Part shown: one piece after another, positions 1 to 11,957 of the stretch
Layout of the letters: each line of letters starts with the position of its first letter
How positions within the stretch are numbered: the first letter of the stretch is position 1
Source: Tiliqua scincoides
Lineage: Eukaryota > Chordata > Lepidosauria > Squamata > Scincidae
Reading direction: 5' to 3'
Assembly (NCBI RefSeq): GCF_035046505.1
Contig: NC_089822.1
Location: forward strand, 128,088,807-128,152,806
Length of the DNA stretch: 64,000 nt
Notes under the pieces: generated by a model
What the model was told of the DNA's origin: nothing
The model's database searches: none
Seen by the model: only the letters and a program-made list of their open reading frames with translations
Program-made: the position numbers and the translations under genes

Positions 1-63
1 ATCTGGCTAATCTGTTACAATGCTTTATGCCACAAGGATTGACATGATCTTGTTTCTCTAGAG

Positions 64-531
64 CAGGGGTGTCCAAAGTTTTTGGCAGGAGGGCCACATC
101 GTCTCTCTGACACTGTGTCGGGGGCCGGGGGGGAAAAAAAGAATTAATTTACATTTAAAATTTGAATAAATTTTCATAAGTTTACGTAAATGAATATATT
201 AAAGATGAACGTAGATGAATGAATGAAGGTCTTGCAATAGCTCAAGGCCTATAAAAGGCCTTGCACAAAGCAAGGCTGGCCTTTCCTTTGCTGCCACTGC
301 TGCATCACAGACGTGAAACAGCACGCAATGGAGGGAGCCCTCGTCCCACAGCTCATGCGAAAGGTCAAACAGTTGGCCATCATGCTGAGAGCAGTTGCAT
401 TGGGCCAGTGTGGGCTCCAACAAATCTCAGGAGGGCCAGAGGCTCATTGGAGACTCGGGGCTCCCTGAGGGCCTCATTGAGAGGCCTCGAGGGCCACAAG
501 TGGCCCCAGGGCCGGGGTTTGGGCACCCCTG
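64..531. mobile_element. Non-autonomous hAT element (CAGGGGTGTCCAAAG ends)
   Basis: 468 bp. The left end CAGGGGTGTCCAAAG pairs with the right end TTTGGGCACCCCTG. It is flanked by a perfect 8-bp target duplication CTCTAGAG (56-63 and 532-539), diagnostic of the hAT superfamily. The interior is rich in GGCC and holds no transposase. Short open frames on both strands inside it are not genes. Confidence 0.9.
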
Positions 532-539
532 CTCTAGAG

Positions 540-1200
540 TATGGTCTTGGCCAAACTAGTGTACTTATCTGCATGGCTGTCTCAGACCATGGGTGTGTGA
601 AATGCTTTGTGGACACTAGTGAATTAGTCCTGAACTTAGGGAACAGGTACCCACATAGGCAGCCTGCTGCACACTTCTTCCAGCTTCATAGACATCCCAG
701 CTCACAACTGTGTACAAGCAGGAGTGGTACAGAATGTTTGTGGTGTTTATTTTAAAACTTGGGCTCATAAGATGCTGATTAGGTGTGCGTTGTCTATTTT
801 AGAGGAGAAAAATAACAATATTCATTTCAGAACTTTGAGTTTGGCTGTCCTTTTGCAAAAGTTTATGATTGAAGTGAAGGCTGGATGGGAACATAAATAC
901 CCCAGCAGGAAAAGGCAGAGAGGAGAAAAGGCTCCTGAGTGCTGGAGCAAACTGGGGCCATCAGATTTTGGGGTGGAGGGCAAGCTTCCATATGACCCAA
1001 AGACTTTTTTTGGCTGAATTCAAGTGTAAAATGGCAAAATCAATTTATTTCATGCATGCACATACACACTCGTCTCACCACAACTATAGCAGTGTTATCA
1101 ACATAGGACAAATCACTCCATCCTCCATTCTGTTGCAGCACAGGGATTTGTGCTTGGGGCAAGCATACCCTAGCATAAAGGCCTACTTAATTGTTTATAG
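540..1200. other. Unassigned intergenic sequence
   Basis: No repeat, RNA or exon recognised. Short open frames show no splice context or family signature. Confidence 0.5.
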
Positions 1201-1534
1201 CAGTGGTTCCCAAACTGTGGGTTGGGACCCACTGGTGGGTCCTGAACTAAATTTTGGTGGGTTGCCAAAGCGTGATGGAAAGATCAGATAAAAATGAGAT
1301 ACTGAAGCTGCTAATCTCCCTGCAAAGAGCTCAGCTCCTGCAGTTTGCAAGCATGTGTAAATATAGAGAGATAAATGTTTGAGGGTTTTTTTTTCTGATT
1401 ATTATTACTTTTAAATAAATAAAATATTTTTTGCTAGATCTCCTTGTTTTAAAAGTCTGGTAAACCTAGGTTGGTCCCGATAGAGTGTTGCTTAAAAAAG
1501 TAAGTCCCGGTGCTAAAATGTTTTGGAACCACTG
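1201..1534. mobile_element. Non-autonomous hAT element (CAGTGGTTCCCAAACTG ends)
   Basis: 334 bp. The left end CAGTGGTTCCCAAACTG and right end TTTTGGAACCACTG form imperfect terminal inverted repeats. Flanks GTTTATAG and GTTTTTAA agree at 6 of 8 positions, consistent with a decayed 8-bp duplication. The interior is AT-rich and non-coding. Confidence 0.8.
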
Positions 1535-2229
1535 GTTTTTAAAGCAGTAGCTAGGGACTTAGTGTGTATAACTGATGACTTGACCAGAAATACGTGCTCT
1601 TAAGGAATAATTGTATGTGGTTCAAATATGGGAATGGTGGGGGGGGGTGCCCTGCTACTGCTCCTTGGTCCATCCAAAGCATGTGTAGTCGTGGAATGGC
1701 TTGTGAAGCTCAGAAACCCACAAGACTTCATGCCTGCTAAGAGAATGAATTGGGGTGGGGTTCTTGAGTGGGGGGAGGGGAGAGAAGAAGGGGCAGAGAG
1801 AGGAAATAGAGCACTGACTGGGGATGATTCTCAGGTCAGCCCTGAAGGTCCTGGAGGGGCTTGGGCCAAAGGGAGAGGAGGAAAACTAGGATGAATTATA
1901 GCCCCTTTTCTATTCTGAGCTGATGGGAAGACAATGAACTACAACAGGCTCTGCAGCCAATCCAAAGTCACACAGCAAATGAAGTGGTGCAGTGTAACAA
2001 TCTGAAGTGGTTCTACTTACAGATTCAGCCATCCCTTTCTGCTGCATGTGTTGACCAGACCTCAGTTATAGTCCGTGACATTCTTCTGATATTTCAAGAG
2101 TGGATAGGGATGTACCTGCCCATCTGTCTTTTAAGGAATGGTATCATGATATCTCTGTGCTTCAGAAAATCAAACCACATGGATAAATAGCCACACATGA
2201 GTCTACGTATGCCCTGAGGCCGTCCGTGA
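1535..2229. other. Unassigned intergenic sequence
   Basis: Mostly featureless. A patch near 1960-2010 (AAAGTCACACAGCAAATGA) faintly resembles the core of a MIR SINE but is too short to claim. Confidence 0.4.
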
Positions 2230-2430
2230 CTGTCTTTGACATGCACTTGCAGGAAACAATGTAGAGGGCCTTGTTGGTGGTACCCACTCTTTGTAGAATG
2301 CCCTCCCTGCCAGAGGCTAAATGTGCACCTTTCCTCTTTCACCATTCTTTAAAACACATTTGTTTACTCAGGCCTTCCTTAATTATGTTTAATTTAATTC
2401 TCTGTTATCTCTTCTGGGCTGCCAATTATA
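2230..2430 (+). mobile_element. L2-like LINE 3' fragment
   Basis: The plus strand resembles the end of L2-type ORF2: a tract like the family's 'ALP...SSFK...KTHLF.QAF' C-terminus (here FKTHLFTQAF-like in one frame), then a T-rich 3' UTR. Truncated and inactive. Assignment is by remembered pattern only. Confidence 0.45.
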
Positions 2431-2446
2431 TATTAACACCTCCAAT

Positions 2447-2957
2447 AATGCAGGGGATTCATTCCTGGAAAACCAAATGCTATCTGAAACAGTACTAGAG
2501 GACAGCATCTCCCAAATAGTTTGTGAGACTGCCATGACCAGGAAGTCACCAGGCATTATGGGGTTCAACCCCATACACAGGAGCTTCTGGGTTGTGCGCG
2601 TGCATGACCCACTTCATTGGCCACGTTGAACTGCATCATGTCCCAGACCACCTTGCAGCTTCCTGGTTGCTGCGAGCCTGTGAGAAATCAAAATTTTGCA
2701 TACATTTGCATAAAGCGCATAACTTTGTGCAAACTGCCTACTGTACATTGCCTGAACTTGTGTAAATTGTTGAAAACATATGTAAATTGCCTAAACTTGC
2801 ATAAATGGATGGGTGCAGGGTAAATGCTGTGGAATGGCAGGGTGTGAGGCAAACAAGGCTATAGTAGGGTGGGTGAATTTTTAAAAAATACATTTTCAAT
2901 CTGCGGTTGATTCCATCTGCAGATGTGGAGCCCGTGGATACAGAAGGCCCCCTGTAC
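2447..2957. mobile_element. Tigger/pogo-like non-autonomous element, decayed
   Basis: The right end, read on the minus strand, is TACAGGGGGCCTTCTGTATC followed by CACGGGCTCCACATCTGCAG, the style of pogo/Tigger termini. The left end TGCAGGGGATTCATTCCTGG is a plausible diverged partner. The left boundary is approximate. Confidence 0.4.
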
Positions 2958-3000
2958 TCAACACTACCCTTGAAAAATGCCTTCACTAGAAACATATGTG

Positions 3001-3768
3001 CAGTTATGCCCCCATATCCACAGAGGTTCCATTCTGCGCCTGTGGATATGGAAACCGTGGATACAGGGAACCCTATATAAACAGCGTCCCCAGGTACCCA
3101 TTAAACAGGCCTACAAAATTGAGGGTCAGAAAAGTTTTTCCCAAGCTTTATGGTGGTTTGATATGAATTTTCGGTGCCAATTCCAAAAATGGCATCTGTT
3201 TTGCCCTATCATGTCTCGTTTTGAAGATATAGTATAACCTCATTAGTGAATGGTACAAGCAGCTTCCTCATGAGGAAGCCATTGTGTAGACTTCCTCATG
3301 AGGAAGCTTCTTGAACCATTCACTAAAGAGGCTATACGATATCTCCAAAACTAGACGTGGTAGGGCAAAATGGATGCCATTTTGGAATCGGCACCCCAAA
3401 TATACCCAGGAATTGGTGAAACGTTTAAGGAAGCAAAATGTGTGTTGGCCTGTGTTATAGTAACTTTGTTTTGCTATGGTAGCACATGCAGGGCTTCTTG
3501 CTTAACTGAAGAACCAAAAGTCCAACCAAAGTGTGCATGCTACAGAGAGACTAACTAAATGTTAATAGGAAGCACGAACTGTCCTGTTAGTTGCCCTTTA
3601 GCATGTAGGCTGGTTGCCTGCACGTTCGGTTCGACAGTTAAGCAAGAATTGTAAGCAAGAAGCACTTGTGCTGCAAGCGCTGCTACAATAAAACATCCTC
3701 ATGGATTGGCGGATCTGTGGATAAGTAAAATTGTGGATATCAGATCTGTGGATATGGGGGGATGCCTG
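3001..3768. mobile_element. Tigger-like element carrying a long internal palindrome
   Basis: Ends CAGTTATGCCCCCATATCCACAG and the complement of CAGGCATCCCCCCATATCCA form terminal inverted repeats. Inside, roughly 3180-3283 is nearly the reverse complement of 3291-3389, centred on a TTCCTCATGAGGAAG motif repeated on both arms. The arms could fold into a stem of about 100 bp. Related copies lie at 35571-35910, 36455-36720 and 62826-63780. No transposase is present. An open frame of about 80 codons inside it is not a gene. Confidence 0.65.
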
Positions 3769-3897
3769 TACTGTCTCTAAAAATTAAGAGAGGTGCATGG
3801 AAACTAACTGAGGGAACAGCAGATTTCAGTTTCCTGTCTCAGGCTCACTCCAGGCCATACACTCATTGAGTGGAATTACACAAGTTACACTCAAAGA

Positions 3898-4578
3898 CAG
3901 TGGTATTCAAACCGGGGTGTCGTGACGCCCCAGCCTGTGGGTCCTGGCCTCTCCCCCTTAAGGTGTGGGGGCAGCCAGGAGACAGGGGGAAGGCAGGGGC
4001 CAGGCTCAGGGGGCTGCAGGGACTTGGGTGCACTTGCCCAAGCCTCCTGCAGCCTCCTGGGGGTGCGGGGAGCCCTGCGCAACCTTTGGCAGGGCTCCCC
4101 AGATCTGGAAAAGTGAAAGCGGAGCGATCGCGCCCTGCTCCGCAAAACCAGAAGCGGAGCACAATTGCTCTGCTTTCCTTTCTGATGGGGCTGCAGGGAC
4201 TGGGGTGCACCCTCCAGTCCCTGCAGCAGCTGTCCCTGAGTGCGGGGAGCCCTGTACGAGCGCCTGCAGGGCTCCCCAGGTCAGGGAAAGGGAGAGTGGG
4301 GCAATTGCGCTCCGCTTCTGCTTTTGCGGAGGCAGAGCAGATCGCTCCACTCTCCCTTTCCCTGACCTGGGGCGTCCTGCCGGTGCTTGTGCAGAGCTCC
4401 CCGCACACAGGGATGGCTGCTGCAAGGACTGGTGAGTGCACCCCAGTCCTTGCAGCCCCCTGAGCAACACAATCCTGGGGATCGCGTCACTGCCTTCCTC
4501 CTGCCCCTACTGCCTCCCCCCCGCCCCTGCAAAGACTTACTGCGGGTTTCAAACTTCTAGAGAGTTTGAAAACCGCAG
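3898..4578. mobile_element. GC-rich non-autonomous hAT element
   Basis: 681 bp. Ends CAGTGGTATTCAAACCG and GAGTTTGAAAACCGCAG are inverted repeats. Flanks CTCAAAGA (3890-3897) and CTCTAAGG (4579-4586) agree at 6 of 8 positions. The interior is very GC-rich and built from repeated, inverted blocks (GGGGAGCCCTG / CAGGGCTCCCC), so both strands show overlapping open frames of 150-197 codons with similar translations. These frames are a by-product of the inverted repeats, not genes. Confidence 0.8.
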
Positions 4579-5060
4579 CTCTAAGGGAAAGGCACTGGGT
4601 ATGGAGGTCGAGGTTGCTTACCTTGGGTCCTACTTTGCCTGCCTCGCTGTTGCTCTGCCTATTCCTTCTGTCACACATACTGCAATAAGCCCATCTTTCA
4701 TCCAGGCTATTCATTTTGTTTAGATGTGACAGTGGCAGCCCCATGGCTTCAAATATGGACCACCAACAAGTAGCTCTAAGGCAGCAGGAGGAAGCCATGT
4801 CAAACAGACACATGATGAGGGGGCTGAACCCTCCTATTCTGTTTTTCCTTTGCAGTCTTCCTCTAGCCTGTTCTCTACTCCAGACAGGCTCATTTCCCAT
4901 CTTGGATCCTAGTTCTAATTGGAGGGTTGGAGCTGCTGTGAGCAAAGAGCTCAGCACCTTCTCTCCAGCCCACACTTTCTTCTTTGTCTTCTTCTTCTTC
5001 TTTTGCAACCCCCCTGCCTCTTTATTCTTGTTGGATCGGTGATCTGCACTTAGAGATCTC
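4579..5060. other. Unassigned sequence with a pyrimidine tract
   Basis: Nothing recognised except a CTT-rich tract at about 4975-5005. Confidence 0.4.
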
Positions 5061-5304
5061 ACAGCCCAATCCTACGCTACCCCAGAGCCACATGATACAG
5101 TGGTGCTGAAATGGCTGCCGAAGTATCCTTCAGGGCTGGGGCAGCCACCAGAGTTTCCTCGGGGTAAGCGAACAAATGTTCCCTTACCCCTTGTTGAGCC
5201 CAACAGTCGGCAGCAGGTCTCCTTGGATCTGCACTTGCCATTTAGTGGGCGCAGAACCAAGGAGGCCTGTGTCAGACTTCTGGGAGCCAAAGGGGCATAG
5301 GATA
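5061..5304. repeat. GGGCCCAATCC-type inverted-end repeat, diverged
   Basis: Starts CAGCCCAATCCTACGCTA and ends near GGGGCATAGGAT, an inverted match. It contains the GTAAGCGAACAAATGTTCCC stretch also found in the 21.8-kb copy. Directly followed by the T-rich end of a SINE. Confidence 0.5.
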
Positions 5305-5645
5305 ATAATATAATAATATACAGTATTTATATACCGCCTTTCTTGGTCTTTATTCAAGACTTTATTCAAGGCGGTTTACACAGGCAGGCTTATTAAATCC
5401 ACGCAGGGATTTTTACAAATTGAAAGAAGGTTCTCTCTTTCAAGAACCACCACATTCAAGGTGTTACACTCCGATCTGGTTTAACATTCTGGCCTCCATC
5501 CTCCCACGCTCCGAGCAGATGGAATAGCTCGGCTTCAGCTTGTCAGCTGCTTCAAGGTCGCATGGTGCCGGTGGCCTCGAACTGGTGACCTTGTGGATGT
5601 TAATCTTCAGGCAAATGGAGGCTCTACCCTCTAGACCAGACCTCC
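5305..5645 (-). repeat. tRNA-derived SINE with ATT-rich tail
   Basis: On the minus strand the head includes GTCACCAGTTCGAGGCCACC, a box-B-like motif. The body ends CCGCCTTGAATAAAGTCTTG, then GGCGGTATATAAATACTG and an ATT tail (5305-5325). This head-to-tail layout is that of a squamate tRNA-derived SINE. Inactive copy. Confidence 0.65.
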
Positions 5646-6104
5646 AGAGTCTGCCACTGTCCCCGCCCCCCATCCTGGGCCCGCTCCTCCCCTCAATCCA
5701 CCCTCTCCCTACCTTCCCTCTGCCCTCCCCCACCCTGAAAAGCCTTTCCACCAATGGGTGGGAAACTTATCACCAGCTGCTCCAGCGTTACAACATCCTG
5801 GGTTAGAGACCCAGCACTGACGGGCACTGGCCTCTCTGCTGCCTCTGACAGTCAAGTGCGGGTGGGAAAGTACCTTATCGCACTTCTACAGCACTCAGTG
5901 CAAGATAGTATTGGGCCCTCAGCCTGCAGTCCTCATGCCCAATTAAGCCTGTTCCTCACCCTTGCCATTGTCCAGTGATACAAGGTAAAGTGAGGTGGCT
6001 GACATGTCATAATTACACTGTCATACAGTGTACTGGGGGTGTAAGATGGTGCATTTCCATGAAGGCATTGAAATGAGGAGAAAAATGACAAGCTGGTTGG
6101 CTTG
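5646..6104. other. Unassigned C-rich sequence
   Basis: C-rich tract at 5655-5740, otherwise nothing recognised. Confidence 0.4.
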
Positions 6105-6109
6105 CTGAC

Positions 6110-6235
6110 AAACTATTATTATTATTATTGGTTTATTAGTGTGTTTATATATAGCACCATCAACATGGGGCTTTACAACAGAAGAGAAGACAGATCTCTG
6201 CCCCAAGGGGCTCACAATCTAAATGGAGACAACAG
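6110..6235 (-). mobile_element. L2-like LINE 3' tail
   Basis: Read on the minus strand: TTGTGAGCCCCTTGGGGCAG, a short body, then GATGGTGCTATATAAACACA and an ATT tail. It matches the tails at 16515-16610 and 60660-60750. Confidence 0.55.
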
Positions 6236-8045
6236 GGAGAGGAAAGAGAGGTCAGTGGTGCAGGGAATATAGGGGAAACTGTGATTATTTCATGTACATG
6301 TGTTTGCTTAATTGCAATACAAAGAACAAACCCCATCCTTTCCCAGGGGAAGCCCTAGTATAACTCAGAGGCACACAGACATCATGGAGAGAGAGAACAG
6401 TGGTATGATCCAGAAGTATGATAAAAACAGATGTTCACAGGCAGATGTGCTGTCAGTGGTGTCTATTGAGACCCTGCTAGAATTAAAACACAGTCACCTG
6501 CAGTGTTAGATTTTCCCACTAGAGACTTCCTCTGATACTCTGATGTAGAAATAACCAGGATTGAATTCTTTTGTTCTGAATGAATTAATTCAGGATAAAA
6601 TTTTTCACTCTGTGGTTCTTTATCGGCTACCAACAAAAGAGTGTTTAAAAGGACATTGATGGTATGACAGAAGCGGTGGGACTTTTGGCGTATGCACTCA
6701 TTTCTTTTGTTCTACTGCCATCTTTCATCAAATAGGTTTTGCAGGTTTTTTTTGTGTGTTTAGCACTACAAGTACCTGCAAAGCCCGTTTCTCAGAGGTG
6801 ATGGTGAGATGTGCAGTGCATCGCATGGGCAGCAATGCTTCTTTCCTACCACCTTCCTCTCTGAAATAATTTATTATCTGTCTCCAGTCTGAAATGAAAT
6901 ACAGTCCCTGCTCATAAACACGTCTTGCAGGAGGAGAAAAAATATCCATCTTTAACTACCCTGACTGTGAGTACAAAAGGGGAGTCCAAGCATCTGACTT
7001 AGTTTGCACTGGAATCTTGAGCATCTCCTATGCCGTTGAGGCCCACAGAGAACTGTGTCTGTGCGCACCCTGAGCTAAAGCCCGTGCAGGAGATCACACA
7101 CAGATAAGCTGCTAGTTGCAAATCTGTTTGGTGTCAATCATGTTGGGAGACAGAGTGAGGCCCGGTCTTTGTGTATGCATACTCTGTGATTTCTGTGCTG
7201 CACATTAGTGTGCGTGCGCTGCATACACTAATCAAGGCAGCAGGGGTTCATGCAGGTAAGCATTAGTATGCGTTACTTCCTGCCAAGGGAAATTGCACAG
7301 CATAAGAATTGCAGCTGTGCCCTTCACTGACATAGTCACACAGTCCATGCACCCAGGTGGAAACGGATGGTCTTTTCTTTGGATATTTTGCCATTAAAGG
7401 TGGATAAGGATAGAATGGACTCTGGTAGTGATAGCACCCAGTGCACCAATGAGGTGCCATGGAGAACCCAGGGCAGGGCTTTGACTCATGGCCTCCTGCA
7501 CAGTTGTGGCTCTATACAAGAATTTTCCTTGTGCTCCTTATTTCCTCAACTGTTCTGCCCCCTTTCCCTTCAAGCTCCTGCTGCTCTCCTTCTCAACTTA
7601 AACTCCAGCTGTCCTACTTCCTGGGTTCCCTGTTCACTAACTCTCCCATTTCCGGGGCTACAGTAGTTCTCGCTCAACCCGTGCATGACTGAAAAGCCCT
7701 CAGCTTCAAGGTCCAAAATGAGACTCTGCATGAAACTGTGAGGATCACCAACCTGGAAGCCTCTCCACCTCCTTCATTCCCTGTCCACTCCACATGGAAG
7801 CAGTTGCAGGTTGAGGCTTCATGGCAGCAATTGCTACCCAGCTAGTAAATAGGGCTGCTTGAAGCAGTTGATAAAAGACATCTTCAAGGTTAGGCTCCCT
7901 GTTGACTGTCAGCTGCCTTCCGATCATTTGTTTTTCAGCACAATCCTAGAGACCTCTTGGTCTTGGGGTGCTACAGGTAAAGTGTGACCTGGGACAGATG
8001 TGAGGCCCAGTGGTGAGACACCAGTTGCCCCTTCTTAAGAACTTA
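6236..8045. other. Unassigned intergenic sequence
   Basis: 1.8 kb with no recognisable exon, RNA or repeat. Short open frames here show no coding signature. Confidence 0.45.
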
Positions 8046-8049
8046 GTTG

Positions 8050-8120
8050 TGCCTTCCATCTGTAGTCTGCCTTGGAGGAAGGCAGTATAAAAATGTGGAA
8101 AATAAAATAAAAATAAATAG
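8050..8120 (+). repeat. Sauria-type SINE 3' end fragment
   Basis: CTTGGAGGAAGGCAGTATAA followed by an A-rich tail matches the 3' end of the Sauria-type SINEs at 12.7 and 54.5 kb. Confidence 0.5.
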
Positions 8121-8435
8121 TTCATCAAAATAATTGTGAAAATTTCATGAGAAGCATACAAATTCCTTTTCTTGACTTCTCCCCTCCTCAATCAACTTCT
8201 GCCCCCCCCCCACAAAGCTACTATCACATTGCAACACTAGCCACAACATTATTCTATTAAACATGTGAGTGAAAATCACGCAGAAAATCCACACAGGCAC
8301 ATTTAATTTTAAAAAGAAGAAACTTCAAAAAACAGACAAACAGAAAAGGCAGATAAAATTAAAAGGAAGGGGGAAAAATAAAATAAAAATAAAATTCAGA
8401 GAGTCAGAGAAAGGTTGCTGGTTGTTTAAAGACGT

Positions 8436-8512
8436 CTTAAAATCTGTGCGATTTGTCTTTTTCATTCCTCTGTTATAGAGGAATGAAAAAGACAAATCAC
8501 ACAGATTTTAAG
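8436..8512. repeat. Near-perfect hairpin, 36-bp arms
   Basis: Arms 8436-8471 and 8477-8512 are reverse complements at 35 of 36 positions, separated by the 5-nt loop GTTAT. The flanks are A-rich. No coding or known-family match. Confidence 0.9.
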
Positions 8513-8730
8513 AGGCATAACCAAAGCAAAAAAACAAAAAAAAACAAATGCCAGTGTGGTTAATCAGCAAAGTCAAGGAGGCCAAAAGACAAGATGACTT
8601 ATTTTTAAGTTTAAAAAAAACTAAACCAAAGCTAATCTTGTCCAAATGAAGAAAATCACATCCAATGCAGAAACTCATGGGAAGGCAATAAGGCCAGAGA
8701 AGGGAGTTATGGATATTTGTGTGCCTTGAA

Positions 8731-9990
8731 CAGTGGCGTTGCTAGGGGGGTGCGGGGAATGTGGGCCACACCGGGTGACGCGCACTGGGGGGGTGACACG
8801 CACTGGGGGTGATGCGCTAAAATCGCAGTGGTTAGGAGTAACCCCACCATATTATATACCGTTGGATGCAGAATGTCGAGCAGAATGCAAAGCAAAAAAG
8901 CAGAGTGAAATATCTCCTTTCTATCAAAAGTTATGGCCAAAAAACTGGAGAACAAAAAATGCATGGATCCCTATGGAAAGTGAAAGTGAGCCGTATCGTG
9001 TATCTGCTCGTGAGTAGGCAAACTTGCCTTAGTCCATTGGAAAGGGCAGGCTGAGAGGAATCCAACAACACCAGAATGGTCCTGATCCAATGAACGCAGC
9101 CCCCCAAAACACCTGAGAAGTAAGTCCCTCCCTCCAAGCAGATGAATGTATTGAGCCCTATGGAAAGTGAAACTATGCCTCACGGTTGCGTTTACTCATG
9201 AGTAAGCAAACGTGCCTTGGCTGGTGGTCAGGCCAGGCAAAGGGGAATGTGAAGCCACCAGAATGGTCCTGATCTGATGGAACTGGAGCTCAAAAAATGC
9301 TCGAGAAGGCAGCCCCCCCCCAAAAGGGTCAAAACAGAGGCTTCAGCTGATAAGGTGAACATTTTTGAGACTTGCAAAGCTAGGTGGATCCTGACAGTGA
9401 TCTTGTTTAAACAGAAGTTCTTAAAATGAACTGAACCCTGGGTAGGGCTGAAAACCTTACTGCTTTTTAGGGGGGGGGGGTGTTATTGCAGGCAGGCTAC
9501 AGAGGAAAGTCACTTGGTGAACCATGGCTGGCTTCTGCTTATTTAATTATTTGATTTACTTTAATTATTTATACAAATTAAATAATTTGCCTGATGATGT
9601 CACTTCCACCATGACATCACTTCTGGTGGGTTTTGGACAGATTGTCATTCTAAAAAGTGGGTCCCAGTGCTAAAAGTTTGAGAACTGCTGCAATAAGGTG
9701 TTAGTAAGTTGAAACCCGGGGGTGTGCGTGTGACACCACTAGTGACCAAAATCACTCAGATTACAATTTGGAAGAATAATACCATCATGTTATATATCAA
9801 TCAATGTGTAATTTCATGCAGAATGTGTTCTATCTGTGTTCTATCAAAAGGCACTGCCAAAAAACCAGTGGAGGCAGAGTGATGGTACATCACCACACCC
9901 ACCACCTGGAGTGTTGCCCCACCCACTGCATGGGGGGGGTGATGTGCTGGCATCCCGCACCGGGTGACATGAACCCTAGTGATGCCACTG
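8731..9990. mobile_element. Long non-autonomous hAT element, CAGTGGCGT family (copy A)
   Basis: 1,260 bp from CAGTGGCGTTGCTAGGG to AGTGATGCCACTG. Flanks GCCTTGAA (8723-8730) and GCCCTGAA (9991-9998) match 7 of 8. It is the reverse-oriented counterpart of the 53030-54426 element. Shared blocks include the TCTATCAAAAGTTATGGCC segment and the ATTGAGCCCTATGGAAAGTG segment. An internal block (about 9590-9692) is related to the 362-bp CAGTGTTTCTCAAAC hAT family, so the element is composite. No transposase remains. Confidence 0.8.
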
Positions 9991-9998
9991 GCCCTGAA

Positions 9999-10904
9999 GA
10001 GTTGGCAGCCCCAGGGGATTGTGTGGAGCTCCCAAATCAGAGAAAGCTTCAACATGCTAATTTCTGCCAGTCAAGCTTCTCTTACAAGGCCAGGAGTGGG
10101 GCCAGGCCTGGTTTATTTATTTATTTTTTTCTTACCCCTGTGCAGTTTGCAACCTTAGCACCCTGGTGCAGTTTGGTTTAGGAGGAATATGGGCAAAGAG
10201 GGCAGGGGGGCTTCCAGGGATGCTAATACCAGGATCTACTTAATGAAGAATTGCCTTCAGCCTAGCAGTGTGTTATCAGCTTGGATAGCACTAAACAGAG
10301 ACCAAACAAATGATGTTCCCAATTCCCTGCCTTACTTTCATTGTTAACACTGCATCATCCCAAATTATTCAGGCTCCAGGAACCCTGTCCCCTGCCCCAG
10401 GGTAGAGTCTTAATAGGATCAGCCTAGAGTGGGGTCAGCATGACACCTCTGTCCAGTAATTGCCTCTGTTCTAGTTAATGGCTGCAGGGCAACTCACTTC
10501 AGCCTAAGGTGCCCAGTTTACTGAAATTCAGAGGGCCGGAGTTTTATCTGCCATGTTGGGTAAGATCTCCAGCACACCATTTAATTGCTTTGTGTGAGGC
10601 CTTTACAGGGTTGGATTATGGCAATTGTTACCCTTTTTGTAGAAGCAAAGGTTTAATCTGAGCTCACCAGGGAATATGCAACCTTCACTATAACTCTTCT
10701 GGATGCAGGGTAGTTGCTTTCACTTGCACATCAGGCAAACATGCATGTTGGAATTGGGGATGTGGTACTGACATGTTTTAGAAACTACCCTCTTTCCTAT
10801 ATATCTCAGCAATCTCTGTCTGACTAGAGTAGCCTCTTAATCATGCCATCAACCCATTAGTTATAATCAGTGTCATCATAGACAGCATCATTAATTTTGC
10901 TAAT
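9999..10904. other. Unassigned intergenic sequence
   Basis: No repeat or exon recognised. Confidence 0.4.
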
Positions 10905-10946
10905 ATATTATTTATTTAAAAGCATTTTTACCCCACCTTTTCCAGA

Positions 10947-11454
10947 CTTGTTTTTTTTTGTTGTTGTTGTTGGCATCCTTCAGTCTCGGAAGACTACGGT
11001 GTCACGCTCTGAATGGTGGTTCCGGAACAGAGTGTCCTCTCCAGTGTGCGAAGCCTGGGTAAGGTAGGTATGGAGGATAGGCTGTTACCCATGCAGCAAA
11101 TCCCCCCTCTCCATGTCGCTGAAATGGTCCAATGGAAAGGCAGAGGCCAATACGGTTGGTTCCAGCGGTGTTGCAGGAGTTGCCAGAACGTGACTGTGTT
11201 CAGCCATGAACTGCCTCAGGGACTCCGGCTCCGGATTTTGCCTGGAGGTTGACTCCTGAAGCTTTTTCCATAACTGGATGTAGCCACAAGGCAGTGGAGG
11301 TTTGGGATCAGAGTTTTCCTTCTCTCAGATGAGCTGCCTTCCCAGGCTGACGAGTCCCACCTACCCGGTGGCTGTTTAGTCACCTCTTACGACAAGTACA
11401 GCCAAACTGAGGGCCTATTCTTATCCCCAGCCCCCAGGGGAAGGGGGCTTAGTT
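10947..11454 (-). mobile_element. Retroelement whose 3' tail matches the 5S SINEs
   Basis: A 508-bp insertion on the minus strand. It ends GAGACTGAAGGATGCCAACA, then CAA repeats and an A-run. It is flanked by CTTTTCCAGA (10937-10946) and CTTTTCCAAA (11455-11464), a 9-of-10 target duplication typical of target-primed reverse transcription. The body begins CCCCTGGGGGCTGGGGATAA (minus) and has no long open frame, so it is either a 5'-truncated LINE 3' UTR or a SINE. The family is not recognised with certainty. Confidence 0.65.
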
Positions 11455-11957
11455 CTTTTCCAAAGAAGGCAATTTACATAATTACATCAATTACATCAAC
11501 AACTTACATCATTAGTAAACACGAAATAAAACAGTAAAGCTCCAGTAAAAACTAACTCAACGATAAAGTTCAACTGGAGCCAAGAGAATAAAAAAATCAA
11601 TCAAAACCTTGAGACAACAAAGCAGTTTTAACATCCCTTTGAAACACCAACAAACAGGGCATTGATCTCAATTAAGAGCAAGTTCCACAGGATGGGTGCC
11701 TCAACAGAGAAGGCCCTGTCATGGTTACCTGCAACCATAGATCTAATTGTGATGGCACGCACAACAGGACCATCTGTTATGACTTCATGAGATGGGCAGT
11801 CTCCAGTCAATAGCCTGGTTGGCAGAATTCTGTACCAACTGTAGCTTCTGAACAGTCTTCATAGGCAGTCCCATGTAAAGTATATGATATAACCTAACCC
11901 AGATATCATCAATGCATAGGTAACCACAGCCAGGTGTGCTCAATCCAAGAAATGATG

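Noticed and set aside
3870-4463. Overlapping open frames of 150-197 codons on both strands
   Set aside because: They lie within a GC-rich hAT element made of inverted modules. Low complexity and mirrored translations show they are not genes.
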